In this document: piece after piece, positions 1-9,423 of the stretch
Numbering within the stretch: the first letter of the stretch is position 1
Layout of the letters: each line of letters starts with the position of its first letter
Source of the DNA: Leisingera methylohalidivorans DSM 14336
GTDB taxonomy: Bacteria; Pseudomonadota; Alphaproteobacteria; Rhodobacterales; Rhodobacteraceae
Direction: 5' to 3'
Length of the DNA stretch: 64,000 nt
NCBI RefSeq assembly: GCF_000511355.1
Contig: NC_023135.1
Coordinates: 1,886,371 to 1,950,370 of the forward strand
Made by a program: the position numbers and the translations under genes
Notes under the pieces: generated by a model
What the model saw: only the letters and a program-made list of their open reading frames with translations
Told to the model about the DNA's origin: nothing
Databases searched by the model: none

Positions 1-2059
1 CTTCCTTGGCGGAAATAAACCGCGACAGCTGCCTGACTTGCAAGGGAAACCCGCGAAAACGCTCGGCAAAAGAGGCTGCATGCTGGCGTGCCAGCAGCGT
101 GGTCGGCGCCACCACAGCCACCTGCAGCCCGGTCATCGCCGCGACAAAGGCCGCCCGCATCGCCACCTCGGTCTTGCCAAAACCAACATCGCCGCAGATC
201 AGCCGGTCCATCGGCTGGCCGGAGTGCAGATCCTCCATCACATCTTCGATTGCGCGCAGCTGGTCCTCGGTTTCCTGATAGGGGAAGCGGGCCGAGAATT
301 CCTCCCAGGCATGCGACGGCGGGTCCATCACCGGCGCCTTGCGCAGGGCGCGTTCGGCAGCGATACGGATCAGCTTGTCCGCCATCTCACGGATGCGTTC
401 CTTGAGCTTGGCCTTCTTGGCCTGCCAGGCACCGCCGCCAAGCCGGTCCAGCAGGCCTTCGTCATGGCCGTATTTGGACAGCAGCTCGATGTTTTCGACC
501 GGCAGGTACAGCTTGGACGCTTCGGCATATTCCAGCAGAATGCACTCATGCGCGGCACCTGCGGCTGTCACCACTTCCAGCCCCTTGTAGCGGCCGATAC
601 CGTGGTCCACATGCACCACCAGATCGCCAGGGCTGAGGGATTGCGTCTCGGTCAGGAAGTTCTCGGCCTTGCGGCGTTTCTTCGGCGCCCGGATCAGCCG
701 GTCGCCCAGTACATCCTGCTCCGAGATCACCGTCATGTCCGGCGCCTCGAACCCGTGCTCCAGCGCCCAGACCGCCAGATGCAACCCGCTTTTTCCGATC
801 CGCGTGCCATCCATCACCGGGATGGCTTCTGCCAGGCCTTCGTCTTCGATCAGCCCGGTCAGGCGTTCCCGCGCGCCTTCGGAGTAGGAGGCAACAACAA
901 CCGGCCCCTCCTGCATCCGCGCTTTGATATGGGACGCCAAGGCACCAAAAAGACTTATGCTTTCCTGCTGCCGCTCGGGTGCGAAATTGCGCCCGATCCG
1001 CCCGCCTGCGTCCACAGTCCCTGGGCCCGAAGCCTGTGGCAGCGGGTGCAATTGCACCACACGGTGTTCTGCCGATGCAGCCTCCCAGGCGGCATCATCC
1101 AGATACAGCAATCCTGGAGGCGTGGGTTTGTAAACGGTATCAATCCGCCCCTTCTGCGCCATTGCGTGTTTGCGGGTTTCAAACTGGTCCTCGATTGTGT
1201 CCCAGCGCGCCAGCCGCGCCGGTGTCACCTGGTCGTCCAGCGTCACGGTCGCCTGCGGCAGGTAGTCAAACAGGGTTTCCAGCTTTTCATGGAAGAATGG
1301 CAGCCAATGCTCGATCCCCTGGTGCTTGCGGCCTGCGCTGACCGCTTCATACAGCGGATCATCGGTGCCCGCAGCGCCGAATTCGATCCGGTAGTTCTGC
1401 CGGAACCGGGTGATCGCCGCCTCGTCCAGGATCACCTCGGATACCGGTGCCAGTTCCACCACATCCAGTTTCTCGGTGGTCCGTTGCGTGGCTGGATCGA
1501 ACCGGCGCGCGCCATCCAGCACATCGCCGAACAGATCCAGCCGCACCGGGCCGCTTTCACCCGGCGGGAAGATATCGATGATACCGCCGCGCACCGCATA
1601 GTCGCCCGGCTCCATCACCGTCGGGCTTTGGGTGAACCCCATACGCACCAGGAAACTGCGCAGCGCCCCTTCGTCAATCCGGTGATCGACGCGGGCGGTA
1701 AAGGCCGCCTCGCGCAGCACCTCGCGCGCAGGCACCCGCTGGCTGGCGGCATTCAACGTGGTCAGCAGCACAAACTGCTTGGGCATTTGATGCACCAGGG
1801 CCGCCAGAGTCGCCATCCGTGCAGCCGAGATATCGGCGTTCGGCGATACCCGGTCGTACGGCAGGCAATCCCAGCCCGGAAAGGCGAACACCGGCATTTC
1901 CGGCGCGAAAAAGGCAAGTGCAGACCGCATTGCCTCCATCCGCTTGTCGTCGCGCGCCACATGCAGAACCGGCGCGCCTGATTTCTGCACTTCCTTCAGG
2001 ATCAGCCGGGCATCAAACCCTTCAGGCGCGCCGCCCATGGTGATTGCACGCTGTGCCAT
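1..2059 (-). CDS. mfd: Transcription-repair coupling factor Mfd (N-terminal part, cut by window edge)
   Basis: Mfd is a cytosolic ATP-dependent translocase that removes RNA polymerase stalled at DNA lesions and recruits UvrA. The window holds about 686 N-terminal residues; the rest lies beyond base 1. Visible parts are the UvrB-homology region, the RNA-polymerase-interaction domain (VVHVDHGIGRYKGLE, typical of this family) and the start of the helicase motor with Walker A GDVGFGKTEVA. The ATG at 2057-2059 is chosen because the reading begins MAQRAITMGG with no upstream in-frame alternative of similar quality. The long open frame on the opposite strand is its antisense shadow. The family assignment is firm from sequence. 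Confidence 0.95.
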   Translation of the reverse strand, partial: MAQRAITMGGAPEGFDARLILKEVQKSGAPVLHVARDDKRMEAMRSALAFFAPEMPVFAFPGWDCLPYDRVSPNADISAARMATLAALVHQMPKQFVLLTTLNAASQRVPAREVLREAAFTARVDHRIDEGALRSFLVRMGFTQSPTVMEPGDYAVRGGIIDIFPPGESGPVRLDLFGDVLDGARRFDPATQRTTEKLDVVELAPVSEVILDEAAITRFRQNYRIEFGAAGTDDPLYEAVSAGRKHQGIEHWLPFFHEKLETLFDYLPQATVTLDDQVTPARLARWDTIEDQFETRKHAMAQKGRIDTVYKPTPPGLLYLDDAAWEAASAEHRVVQLHPLPQASGPGTVDAGGRIGRNFAPERQQESISLFGALASHIKARMQEGPVVVASYSEGARERLTGLIEDEGLAEAIPVMDGTRIGKSGLHLAVWALEHGFEAPDMTVISEQDVLGDRLIRAPKKRRKAENFLTETQSLSPGDLVVHVDHGIGRYKGLEVVTAAGAAHECILLEYAEASKLYLPVENIELLSKYGHDEGLLDRLGGGAWQAKKAKLKERIREMADKLIRIAAERALRKAPVMDPPSHAWEEFSARFPYQETEDQLRAIEDVMEDLHSGQPMDRLICGDVGFGKTEVAMRAAFVAAMTGLQVAVVAPTTLLARQHAASFAERFRGFPLQVRQLSRFISAKE

Positions 2060-2103
2060 GCCTTATCCTTTCCGGGTGTCCTCAATGGGTCACTACCCGC
2101 CAG

Positions 2104-2625
2104 TTAGAATGCCCCGATGTTCAGGTTTTGATACATGCCCCAGAACGCGGTGACCACAATGGAGATGACCCCCACGAGCTGCACATAAAGCCGGCAGAAC
2201 GCCAATCGCTTGCGCAGAGCCACGCCTGTGGCACCTTCCTGCCAGATCCGGCGCGCGGTCAATAAGCTGATCAGCCCGACCACGGCCATGGGGAATACCA
2301 GCAGGAAAACCGCTTGGGCGATCTCCAGCAGGAATACAAAGCCCAGCACTGCCAGGCCGGACATCACGAAACAGGACAGGGCCACAATCCATGGACCCGA
2401 AACCTCGGCAATGTACAGCAGACGGTTCACATAGACCCGAACGACATCCTCCAGATCGCGTTCCGCCTGGCCGCCGTTGCGCTGCGCCCGCTGGACCATG
2501 TCATAGGGAACCCCAAGGATCCAATGGCTGGCCGTCGACCACAGCACCGCCAGTGCAATCCAGTACCACAGGTTGGAGAATGACCGCAGCTCAATCATCT
2601 CATAGATAATATGAAGCAGATCCAC
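2104..2625 (-). CDS. Small polytopic membrane protein of unknown function
   Basis: About 173 residues with roughly four hydrophobic segments: a WYWIALAVLWS stretch near the N terminus, a central one containing GPWIVALSCFV, one containing FLLVFPMAVVGLI, and a last one before the C terminus. A cytosolic loop lies between the first two (QRAQRNGGQAERDLEDVVR). I choose a GTG start at 2625 because GGGGGG lies five bases upstream; an ATG further in (MIELRSF) is possible. From memory, homologues in Rhodobacteraceae are sometimes labelled a component of the SufBCD complex, but nothing in the sequence supports an Fe-S role. It lies directly downstream of mfd on the same strand's map side and divergent from hemB. 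Confidence 0.7.
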   Translation of the reverse strand: MDLLHIIYEMIELRSFSNLWYWIALAVLWSTASHWILGVPYDMVQRAQRNGGQAERDLEDVVRVYVNRLLYIAEVSGPWIVALSCFVMSGLAVLGFVFLLEIAQAVFLLVFPMAVVGLISLLTARRIWQEGATGVALRKRLAFCRLYVQLVGVISIVVTAFWGMYQNLNIGAF

Positions 2626-2809
2626 GCCAGCCCCCCTGTTCTGCCCGCAGGTCTTCGGGCTGGAATTTGTCAACCGGCCCTATATCAACCGGGAAACGCG
2701 CGCAGGCAAGCCCTGCCTGCTGCACAAGTTTTCCGGCGCGGCGATTGTGCCTCTTGTTCCCGGGGGCGCTTCCATGCCACCCATGGGCAAGCCAAAACGA
2801 GAGACCGCC

Positions 2810-3808
2810 ATGAAGCCCACCGTCGCGCCCTTTCCCGCCGCCCGCCTGCGCCGCACCCGTGCCAGCCAGGCCATCCGTGACCTGGTCCGGGAAAACACTC
2901 TGACCCCGGCTGATTTCATCTGGCCGGTGTTTGTCCGCGACGGCGAAGGTCTGGAGGAACCGATTGCTTCGATGCCCGGCGTTATGCGCCGATCAGTGGA
3001 CAAGATTGCCGAAGCCGCGGTTGAGGCGCAAGCACTGGGGATCCCGGCGATCTGCCTGTTTCCCTATACCGATGCCTCGCTCAAAACCGGGGACTGCGCC
3101 GAAGCCTGGAACCCGGATAACCTGACCAACCGGGCGATCCGCGCGATTAAGGATGCCGCGCCGGATATCGCGGTGATGACCGACGTGGCGCTGGACCCCT
3201 ATAACATCAACGGCCACGACGGCTATGTGGTGGACGGTGAAATCGTCAATGACGCCACCGTCGAGGCGCTGGTCAAGATGACCCTCGCCCAGGCGGATGC
3301 CGGTGCCGATATCATCGGACCCTCCGACATGATGGACGGGCGTATCGAGGCAATGCGCGGCGCCCTGGAAAAGGCAGCCCACCAGAATGTGGCGATCCTC
3401 TCCTACTCGGCCAAATACGCCTCTGGTTACTATGGACCATTCCGAGATGCAGTCGGCGCATCCGGTGCGCTGAAGGGCGACAAGAAAACCTATCAGATGG
3501 ATCCGGCCAACAGCGACGAGGCGCTGCGGCTGGTTGAGCGCGACCTGATGGAGGGCGCCGACATGGTCATGGTGAAGCCCGGCATCGCCTATCTGGACAT
3601 TTGCCACCGGGTGAAATCCGCCTTTGGCGTGCCGACCTTTGCCTATCAGGTCTCCGGCGAATACGCGATGATCCAGGCCGCGGCGCAAAACGGCTGGATC
3701 GACGGCGAAAAGGTGATGATGGAAAGCCTGATGGCTTTCAAACGGGCGGGCTGCAACGGCATTCTGACTTATTCCGCACCCGCCGCGGCCCGGCTGTTGA
3801 ACGGCTGA
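2810..3808 (+). CDS. hemB: Delta-aminolevulinic acid dehydratase (porphobilinogen synthase)
   Basis: HemB condenses two 5-aminolevulinate molecules to porphobilinogen, a shared step of haem, sirohaem, cobalamin and bacteriochlorophyll synthesis. The 332-residue length fits the family. The Schiff-base lysines sit in SYSAKYASGYYGPFRDA and MVMVKPGIAYLD. The active-site metal loop reads DVALDPYNINGHDG, where zinc enzymes carry cysteines, so this is the Cys-less, Mg-dependent alphaproteobacterial type. I start at the ATG at 2810 (MKPTVAPFPAARLRR) because the longer frame adds residues with no family similarity. It is transcribed alone and divergently from the preceding membrane protein. Confidence 0.96.
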   Translation: MKPTVAPFPAARLRRTRASQAIRDLVRENTLTPADFIWPVFVRDGEGLEEPIASMPGVMRRSVDKIAEAAVEAQALGIPAICLFPYTDASLKTGDCAEAWNPDNLTNRAIRAIKDAAPDIAVMTDVALDPYNINGHDGYVVDGEIVNDATVEALVKMTLAQADAGADIIGPSDMMDGRIEAMRGALEKAAHQNVAILSYSAKYASGYYGPFRDAVGASGALKGDKKTYQMDPANSDEALRLVERDLMEGADMVMVKPGIAYLDICHRVKSAFGVPTFAYQVSGEYAMIQAAAQNGWIDGEKVMMESLMAFKRAGCNGILTYSAPAAARLLNG

Positions 3809-3959
3809 CACTGCCGATTGCCGCGGCAGGCGATCAGTTCAGCGGGAAGCCGCCGCTATCCGCTTTGCAGCGGATGACAGGCAGCGGTTTTCCGCGTATA
3901 CAATTGGTCAGAGCCGGAGCATACCGGCCTTGGAGCAAATCATTACAGGCACCTGAAAA

Positions 3960-4535
3960 ATGAGCAGTTTTTCCTCTTCCCGCATGACCCGCCGCGGTTT
4001 TGCCCTGACGGCCCTGGCCGGCGCCGGCGTCACCGCCGCCTGCGGCAACGGCGTTGGCAACAGCAACGGCGCCAAGATCGACGCCCGCGTCGATGCAACA
4101 CTGAACCAGATGTACAGCCAGTACCCCAACACCCGCACCTTGGCCGAGAAGGCAACAGGCATGCTGGTGATGCCGCTGGTCACCGAGGCAGGCTTTGTCT
4201 TTGGCGGCGCCTATGGCCGCGGCGCCCTGCTGATCAACGGTGTGACGGTGGATTACTACTCCACTGTCAAGGGTAATGCCGGCCTGCAGATCGGCGCCCA
4301 GCAATATGCCCATGTGCTGTTTTTCATGACTCAGGACGCGCTGGCCGGGTTCCGCCGCTCAACCGGCTGGGCGGCAGGAGCAGATGTGGAATACGTGATC
4401 AAAGATGAAGGCAATGCGCTGACTGCCGACACAAATACGCTGACCTCCCCAATTCTCGCAGTGGTCTTCGGCCAGGCTGGCCTGCGCGTCGGCGCGACGC
4501 TGGAAGGCACCAAATACACCCGCATCATCCCTTGA
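3960..4535 (+). CDS. SYLF-domain (YSC84-related) lipid-binding lipoprotein
   Basis: A 191-residue exported protein. The N terminus has a twin-arginine-like TRRGF followed by a hydrophobic stretch and a lipobox ending at Cys28 (GVTAAC), so it is probably a lipoprotein. The mature part carries the SYLF/YSC84 pattern: an early helical segment, then EAGFVFGGAYGRGALL, a central beta-rich core and LRVGATLEGTKYTRI at the end. In eukaryotes SYLF domains bind phosphoinositides; the bacterial role is not established. A downstream start at 3984 (MTRRGF) would make a shorter signal peptide and is possible. It is transcribed towards the convergent dehydrogenase gene. Confidence 0.85.
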   Translation: MSSFSSSRMTRRGFALTALAGAGVTAACGNGVGNSNGAKIDARVDATLNQMYSQYPNTRTLAEKATGMLVMPLVTEAGFVFGGAYGRGALLINGVTVDYYSTVKGNAGLQIGAQQYAHVLFFMTQDALAGFRRSTGWAAGADVEYVIKDEGNALTADTNTLTSPILAVVFGQAGLRVGATLEGTKYTRIIP

Positions 4536-4564
4536 CCGGCCCCAAAGGCGGGGGCCACAGCCTT

Positions 4565-4601
4565 CGCTTCTTTCTGGCCGGAAATACTCCTGCCGGAGGC
4601 A
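4565..4601. repeat. Dispersed intergenic repeat, copy 1
   Basis: A 37-base element containing GAAATACTCC and GCCGGAGGCA matches another at 59443-59479 at 33 of 37 positions. Both copies sit between convergent genes. The core CTCC-TGCC-GGAG can form a short hairpin. This copy runs directly into a strong terminator stem. Confidence 0.7.
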
Positions 4602-4635
4602 TGGCCTTTCCTTCAGGAAAGGCCATTTCTTTATT
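4601..4635. terminator. Bidirectional terminator between convergent genes
   Basis: An 11-bp perfect stem (ATGGCCTTTCC / GGAAAGGCCAT) with a 4-base TTCA loop is followed by TTCTTTATT on the plus strand. It lies between the SYLF gene and the convergent dehydrogenase gene and can serve both. Confidence 0.85.
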
Positions 4636-4637
4636 CC

Positions 4638-5510
4638 TCAGTCCAGCCTGCGCAACCGCTTGAACAGCGATGAGGTGTCCCAGCGCCCGCCGCCCATCTT
4701 CTGCACGTCCTTGTAAAACTGATCCACCAGGGCCGTCACCGGCAGGCTGGCACCGGTCGCATCAGCAGCGTCCAGGCAGATGCCCAGATCCTTGCGCATC
4801 CAGTCCACTGCAAAGCCGTGCTCGAAATGATCGTCCAGCATGGTTTCATAGCGGTTGGCCATCTGCCAGCTGCCCGCCGCGCCCTGGCTGATCACCTCGA
4901 CCACCGCGCGCCCGTCTAGGCCCGCCTTCTCGGCAAAATGCAGCGCCTCGCTCAAGCCCTGGACCAGCCCGGCAATGGCAATCTGGTTGCACATCTTGGC
5001 CAGCTGCCCCGCGCCGCTGCCACCGATCCGGCGGCAGATTTTGGAATAGGCATCAATCACCGGCTCAACCCGGGCGTAAGCGGCCTCGTCTCCGCCGCAC
5101 ATAACTGACAGCACGCCATTCTCCGCCCCTGCCTGACCACCGGAAATCGGTGCATCAACAAAGAACATGCCTTTCTCCTCTGCGGCGCTATGCAGTTCCC
5201 GGGTCACGGTTTCCGACACCGTCGTGTGATCAACAAACACCGCCCCTTCGCCCATCCCGGCAAAGGCGCCATCCGCCCCCAGGCAGACCGAGCGCAGATC
5301 ATCGTCATTTCCAACGCAGGCCATTACAAATTCAGCCCCCGCAGCAGCCGCCCGCGGTGTGGCGCCGAACTGGCCGCCATGCTCGGCGGCCCAAGCCTTG
5401 GCCTTGGCTTCGGTGCGGTTGTAGACGGTAACCTCATGGCCCGCGGCCTGCAGGTGCCCGGCCATCGGATAGCCCATGACGCCGAGCCCCAGAAACGCGA
5501 TTTTTGCCAT
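4638..5510 (-). CDS. NAD(P)-dependent beta-hydroxyacid dehydrogenase (3-hydroxyisobutyrate dehydrogenase family)
   Basis: A 290-residue soluble oxidoreductase. The Rossmann motif GLGVMGYPMAGHL is at the N terminus, followed by the substrate-binding VDAPISGGQAGA and the catalytic lysine in LAKMCNQI, all in the order typical of the 3-hydroxyisobutyrate / tartronate semialdehyde reductase family. The exact substrate cannot be read from sequence; tartronate semialdehyde, succinic semialdehyde or glyoxylate are the usual candidates. I start at the ATG at 5510 (MAKIAFLG), because the upstream extension is not family-like. It is divergent from the acylase gene, with 115 bases between the two starts. 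Confidence 0.9.
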   Translation of the reverse strand: MAKIAFLGLGVMGYPMAGHLQAAGHEVTVYNRTEAKAKAWAAEHGGQFGATPRAAAAGAEFVMACVGNDDDLRSVCLGADGAFAGMGEGAVFVDHTTVSETVTRELHSAAEEKGMFFVDAPISGGQAGAENGVLSVMCGGDEAAYARVEPVIDAYSKICRRIGGSGAGQLAKMCNQIAIAGLVQGLSEALHFAEKAGLDGRAVVEVISQGAAGSWQMANRYETMLDDHFEHGFAVDWMRKDLGICLDAADATGASLPVTALVDQFYKDVQKMGGGRWDTSSLFKRLRRLD

Positions 5511-5625
5511 CTGCTTTTCCCTTGATCTGTCTTCGCTTATGTTGGCGCCAACCCTAACACCGCCGCCGCCGGGCGCAATCTGGCATGTGGCTGGACACAA
5601 CAGAACTAAGGGAAAACAAACGCTG

Positions 5626-8103
5626 ATGGGACATCTTTTCCGCTGGCTTCTGCGACTTTCTGCGGGGCTGATTCTGCTAAGCGTTCTGGCTATAGCACTG
5701 GTCTATTACCTCGCCTCGCAATCGCTGCCCGATTATGACAAGGAGCTTGCCCTGCCCGGCCTCTCCTCGCCCGTAGAGATTGTCCGCGACAACGCCAATG
5801 TGCCGCATATTTTCGGCAGTTTCGGCGCCAGCGACGAGGATGTGTACTTCGGCCTTGGCTATGCCCATGCGCAGGACCGCCTGTGGCAGATGACGGTGAT
5901 GCGGCGCACCGCCCAGGGCCGCCTGTCGGAAATCTTCGGCACCCGCACGCTGGAAACCGACACCTACCTGCGCCGCCTGGATATCTACCGCCTGGCGCAG
6001 CAATCGGTGGCGGTGCAATCCCCCGAAGCAATGGCCGCGCTCAACGCATATGCCGCCGGGGTCAACGCCCGCCTTTTGGAGATCAACGAAGACGCGCTTG
6101 GCCGCGGTGCACCGGAAATGTTCCTGTTCAACATGCCGGTGGCTCCCTGGCAGCCTGCCGACAGTATCGCGATCATGAAGCTGATGGCGCTGCAGCTCTC
6201 CGGCCATATGAAGGAAGAGATCCTGCGCGCCCGCACCTCGCTGGCGCTGAATGACGCCACCCGGATCAAGGACATCCTGCCGGATGCGCCCGGCAAGGGC
6301 CTGACCGCTCTGCCGGAATATGCCGCTCTGGTTCCCGGCGTCCGGCAGTCCGCCTTGGCCGCACCTGCTGAGGAAAGCAAACTGTTGTTCCCCGTGGCGC
6401 CGCGAGGGCTGGCAGGGGCCTCGAATGCCTGGGCGGCTGCCTCTGGCCGGTCGGCGGCGGGCGGCACATTGCTGGCCAACGACCCGCACCTGCAGCTAAG
6501 CGCCCCCGGAGTCTGGTATCTGGCCCGGCTGGAGCTGGGCAGCGGCGGGGTGATTGGCGGCACCATCCCCGGAATCCCGGCTGTGATCACCGGACGGTCG
6601 GATGCTTTGGGCTGGGGCATTACCTCCTCTTACCTCGACGACCAGGATCTTTTCGTTGAGCGGTTGAACCCGGAAAATACCCAAGAATATCTCGGCATTG
6701 ACGGCTACAAGAAGTTCATTTCCCGTCCCTCGATCATCAAGATCAAGGACGAGGCCCCAGTCACCCTGACCCTGCGCTGGACCGACAACGGCCCGGTGCT
6801 TCCCGGCTCGATGTTCAAACTGGCCGAGATCACCCCGCCCGGCCATGTGGTGTCGCTCAGCTGGACTGTGCTCAGCCCAAAGGATACCTCGATGAGCGCC
6901 GCCATCAGCCTGATGCGCACCACCACGGTACAGGACGCAATCATAGCAGGTGAAGACTTTGTCGCCCCCTCGCAAAACCTGACTCTGGCGGATCAGAATA
7001 CAATTGCGCTGAAAACCGTCGGCGCCTTTCCAGTGCGCGACGCCGCGCACCAAAGCAAGGGCCGGATGCCAAGCCAGGGCTGGCGCCCGGAGAACCGCTG
7101 GCAGGGCCGCGCGCCTTATGCGGATAACCCGGAATTCATCAGCCCCGCAGGCGGTATCCTGGGCAATACCAACAACAAGATACTGGACCGGCCCTTCCCG
7201 AACCACGTCTCCTTTGACTGGGGCGACACCCAGCGCATTCACCGTTGGCAAAAACTGATGCAGAACCGCGAGGTGCATACCCGCGACAGTTTCATCGAGG
7301 CGCAGCTGGACACTGTTTCCTACACCGCCCGCACCCTTTTGCCGCTGATCGGAGCCGACCTGTGGTTCACCGGCGAGGCCGCGCCCGCCGGCACCCGCGA
7401 GCGCCAGCGCCAGATTGCCCTGACCCTGCTGTCGGGATGGAACGGCGAGATGAACGAGCATCTGCCGGAACCGCTGATCTATGCCGCCTGGCTGCGGGCG
7501 CTGCAGACCCGGCTGATCACCGACGAGCTGGGACCGGTGGCTAAATCCTTCCGCCATGTCGAGCCGTTGTTTATTGAACGGGTCTACCGCGACGTTGATG
7601 GCGCTGCCGCCTGGTGCAACGTGCGCCATAGCGCACCGCAGGAAAACTGCACCGAAATGGCCCGGCTGGCACTGGATGATGCACTGATCTGGATCGAGGA
7701 ACGTTATGGCGACGCGCTGGAATCGCTGCGCTGGGGCGATGCCCATCAGGCTGCACAGGACCACCCGGTTCTGGGCGAGGTCCCGGTACTGCGCTATTTC
7801 GTGAACATCCGCCAGTCCACCAGCGGCAGCGGCAACACCCTGCAGCGCGGGAAAAGCTCAGGCAGGGATCCCGATCCTTTTCAGAACATCCATTCCGCCG
7901 GCTACCGCGGGGTCTATGATTTCGCCGACCCCGACAGTTCCGTCTTTATCGTTTCAACCGGCCAGTCCGGCCATCCTCTGTCGCGATACTATGATGACAT
8001 GGCCCAGCTGTGGCGCCGCGGCGAATACATTCCGATGTCGCTGGACGAGAACCTGGCCCGCGCCGCAGCCGTCGGCATCACCCGGATCACTCCAAGGCAA
8101 TAA
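5626..8103 (+). CDS. Penicillin acylase family protein (Ntn hydrolase)
   Basis: An 825-residue precursor with an N-terminal hydrophobic signal/anchor (about residues 8-30). It carries the self-cleaving Ntn-hydrolase arrangement: alpha segment, spacer, then the nucleophile serine at about residue 266 in GASNAW, which becomes the first residue of the beta chain, followed by the calcium-site-like NDPHLQ. Known relatives cleave beta-lactam amides, acyl-homoserine lactones or other N-acyl amides; the substrate here is unknown. The ATG at 5626 puts the hydrophobic stretch at the N terminus and has AAGGGA upstream. It likely acts in the periplasm. In a Roseobacter-type organism, AHL hydrolysis would be worth testing. 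Confidence 0.9.
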   Translation: MGHLFRWLLRLSAGLILLSVLAIALVYYLASQSLPDYDKELALPGLSSPVEIVRDNANVPHIFGSFGASDEDVYFGLGYAHAQDRLWQMTVMRRTAQGRLSEIFGTRTLETDTYLRRLDIYRLAQQSVAVQSPEAMAALNAYAAGVNARLLEINEDALGRGAPEMFLFNMPVAPWQPADSIAIMKLMALQLSGHMKEEILRARTSLALNDATRIKDILPDAPGKGLTALPEYAALVPGVRQSALAAPAEESKLLFPVAPRGLAGASNAWAAASGRSAAGGTLLANDPHLQLSAPGVWYLARLELGSGGVIGGTIPGIPAVITGRSDALGWGITSSYLDDQDLFVERLNPENTQEYLGIDGYKKFISRPSIIKIKDEAPVTLTLRWTDNGPVLPGSMFKLAEITPPGHVVSLSWTVLSPKDTSMSAAISLMRTTTVQDAIIAGEDFVAPSQNLTLADQNTIALKTVGAFPVRDAAHQSKGRMPSQGWRPENRWQGRAPYADNPEFISPAGGILGNTNNKILDRPFPNHVSFDWGDTQRIHRWQKLMQNREVHTRDSFIEAQLDTVSYTARTLLPLIGADLWFTGEAAPAGTRERQRQIALTLLSGWNGEMNEHLPEPLIYAAWLRALQTRLITDELGPVAKSFRHVEPLFIERVYRDVDGAAAWCNVRHSAPQENCTEMARLALDDALIWIEERYGDALESLRWGDAHQAAQDHPVLGEVPVLRYFVNIRQSTSGSGNTLQRGKSSGRDPDPFQNIHSAGYRGVYDFADPDSSVFIVSTGQSGHPLSRYYDDMAQLWRRGEYIPMSLDENLARAAAVGITRITPRQ

Positions 8104-8130
8104 AAAAGGGCGCTGCGGCGCCCTTTTCCG
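8104..8130. terminator. Bidirectional terminator
   Basis: The stem AAAAGGGCGC / GCGCCCTTTT with a TGCG loop begins directly after the acylase stop codon. It ends in a T run on both strands, so it can also stop hflX transcription arriving from the minus strand. Confidence 0.85.
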
Positions 8131-8151
8131 TTCTCGCATGACCCAAAAGGT

Positions 8152-9423
8152 TCACAGTCTTTCGAACTTGGCCTTTTGCCGGTCGGTCCACAGCACGGTG
8201 ATGTCAAAACCGGTCTCGGTCTGTTCTTCGCTCTGAACCAGATCTTCCCTGAACAACCAGGCCCGCTGCTTGCCCTCGGCAAAGGTGAGTTTCAACAGCT
8301 CCTCGTGCCGCACGCCCTGAAGCTGCTCTGCGATATCGGCCAGCAACCCATCCAGCCCCTCACCCGTCAGAGCCGAGATTGCGTGGATGCCATCCTCACG
8401 TTCCGCACGCTGGCGGCGGGCTTCGGCGTCTTCTGCGGGCAACTGGTCCAGCTTGTTCCAAACCTCGATCCGGGCGCGGTTTTCATCCACCCCCAATGAG
8501 GCCAGGATTGCCTCCACATCCGCGGCCTGCTGCTTGCTTTCATCATGGCTGATGTCGCGCACATGCAGGATCACATCCGCAGCCAGAACTTCCTCCAGCG
8601 TCGCACGGAAGGCAGCCACCAGTTCGGTCGGCAAGTCCGAGATAAAACCAACTGTATCGGACAGGATCACCTCGGGGCCGTCCGGGATCTGCACCCGTCG
8701 CATGGTCGGGTCAAGCGTGGCAAAGAGCATGTCTTTGGCCATCACTTCGGCCCCGGTCAGCCGGTTGAATAGCGTCGATTTGCCAGCATTGGTATAGCCC
8801 ACCAAAGCCACAATCGGATAGGGCACCTTGGCCCGCGAGGCACGGTGCAGCGTCCGGGTCTTCACCACCTTATCGAGCTGCCGCCGCAGGCGCACCAACT
8901 GGTCGTCGATGGCACGGCGGTCGGCCTCGATCTGGGTTTCGCCGGGTCCGCCGACAAATCCCAATCCGCCACGCTGGCGCTCCAGGTGGGTCCAGGCCCG
9001 CACCAGCCGGGTCCGCTGATAGCTGAGCGCCGCCATTTCGACCTGCAATACACCTTCTCGGGTGGCCGCACGGTCCGAGAATATCTCGAGGATCAGTCCG
9101 GTCCGGTCGAGGATCTTGACCTTCCAGGCTTTCTCCAAATTGCGCTGCTGCACCGGAGACACCGACCCGTCAATCAGGACCAGCTCCACCTCATTCGCCT
9201 TCAGGATGCCTGCCAGCTCTTCGATCTTGCCAGAGCCGAACAGCATCCCCGCGTGCGCCTTGGGCAGGCGCACCACATTGGAACCGATCACATCAAGATC
9301 GGGCAAGGCCGCTGCCAGTGCAATGGCCTCATCAAGCGCAGGAGCCGCCTCGCGGCGCCCGCTGTCGGATTTGATTTCCGGATGCAGCACCCAGGCACGG
9401 GTGCGCGTCCTTTCATGCTCCAT
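8152..9423 (-). CDS. hflX: GTPase HflX (ribosome-associated)
   Basis: HflX binds the 50S subunit and splits stalled ribosomes under stress. The 423-residue protein shows the N-terminal HflX domain, the glycine-rich linker GGLGFVGGPGETQIE and the G domain: G1 GYTNAGKST, G3 DTVGF, G4 NKLD. The ATG at 9421-9423 overlaps the hfq stop codon as TGATG, indicating translational coupling. A TTG one codon earlier is possible but less likely. The hfq-hflX pairing is widespread in Proteobacteria. Confidence 0.95.
   Translation of the reverse strand: MEHERTRTRAWVLHPEIKSDSGRREAAPALDEAIALAAALPDLDVIGSNVVRLPKAHAGMLFGSGKIEELAGILKANEVELVLIDGSVSPVQQRNLEKAWKVKILDRTGLILEIFSDRAATREGVLQVEMAALSYQRTRLVRAWTHLERQRGGLGFVGGPGETQIEADRRAIDDQLVRLRRQLDKVVKTRTLHRASRAKVPYPIVALVGYTNAGKSTLFNRLTGAEVMAKDMLFATLDPTMRRVQIPDGPEVILSDTVGFISDLPTELVAAFRATLEEVLAADVILHVRDISHDESKQQAADVEAILASLGVDENRARIEVWNKLDQLPAEDAEARRQRAEREDGIHAISALTGEGLDGLLADIAEQLQGVRHEELLKLTFAEGKQRAWLFREDLVQSEEQTETGFDITVLWTDRQKAKFERL

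Noticed and set aside
38..1981. A 647-codon open frame on the plus strand
   Set aside because: It runs antisense to mfd. It is Arg/His/Gln-rich with no family motif, while the minus strand reads as a clear Mfd protein.
2993..3811. A 272-codon frame on the minus strand
   Set aside because: Antisense shadow of hemB with unnatural composition and no good start signal.
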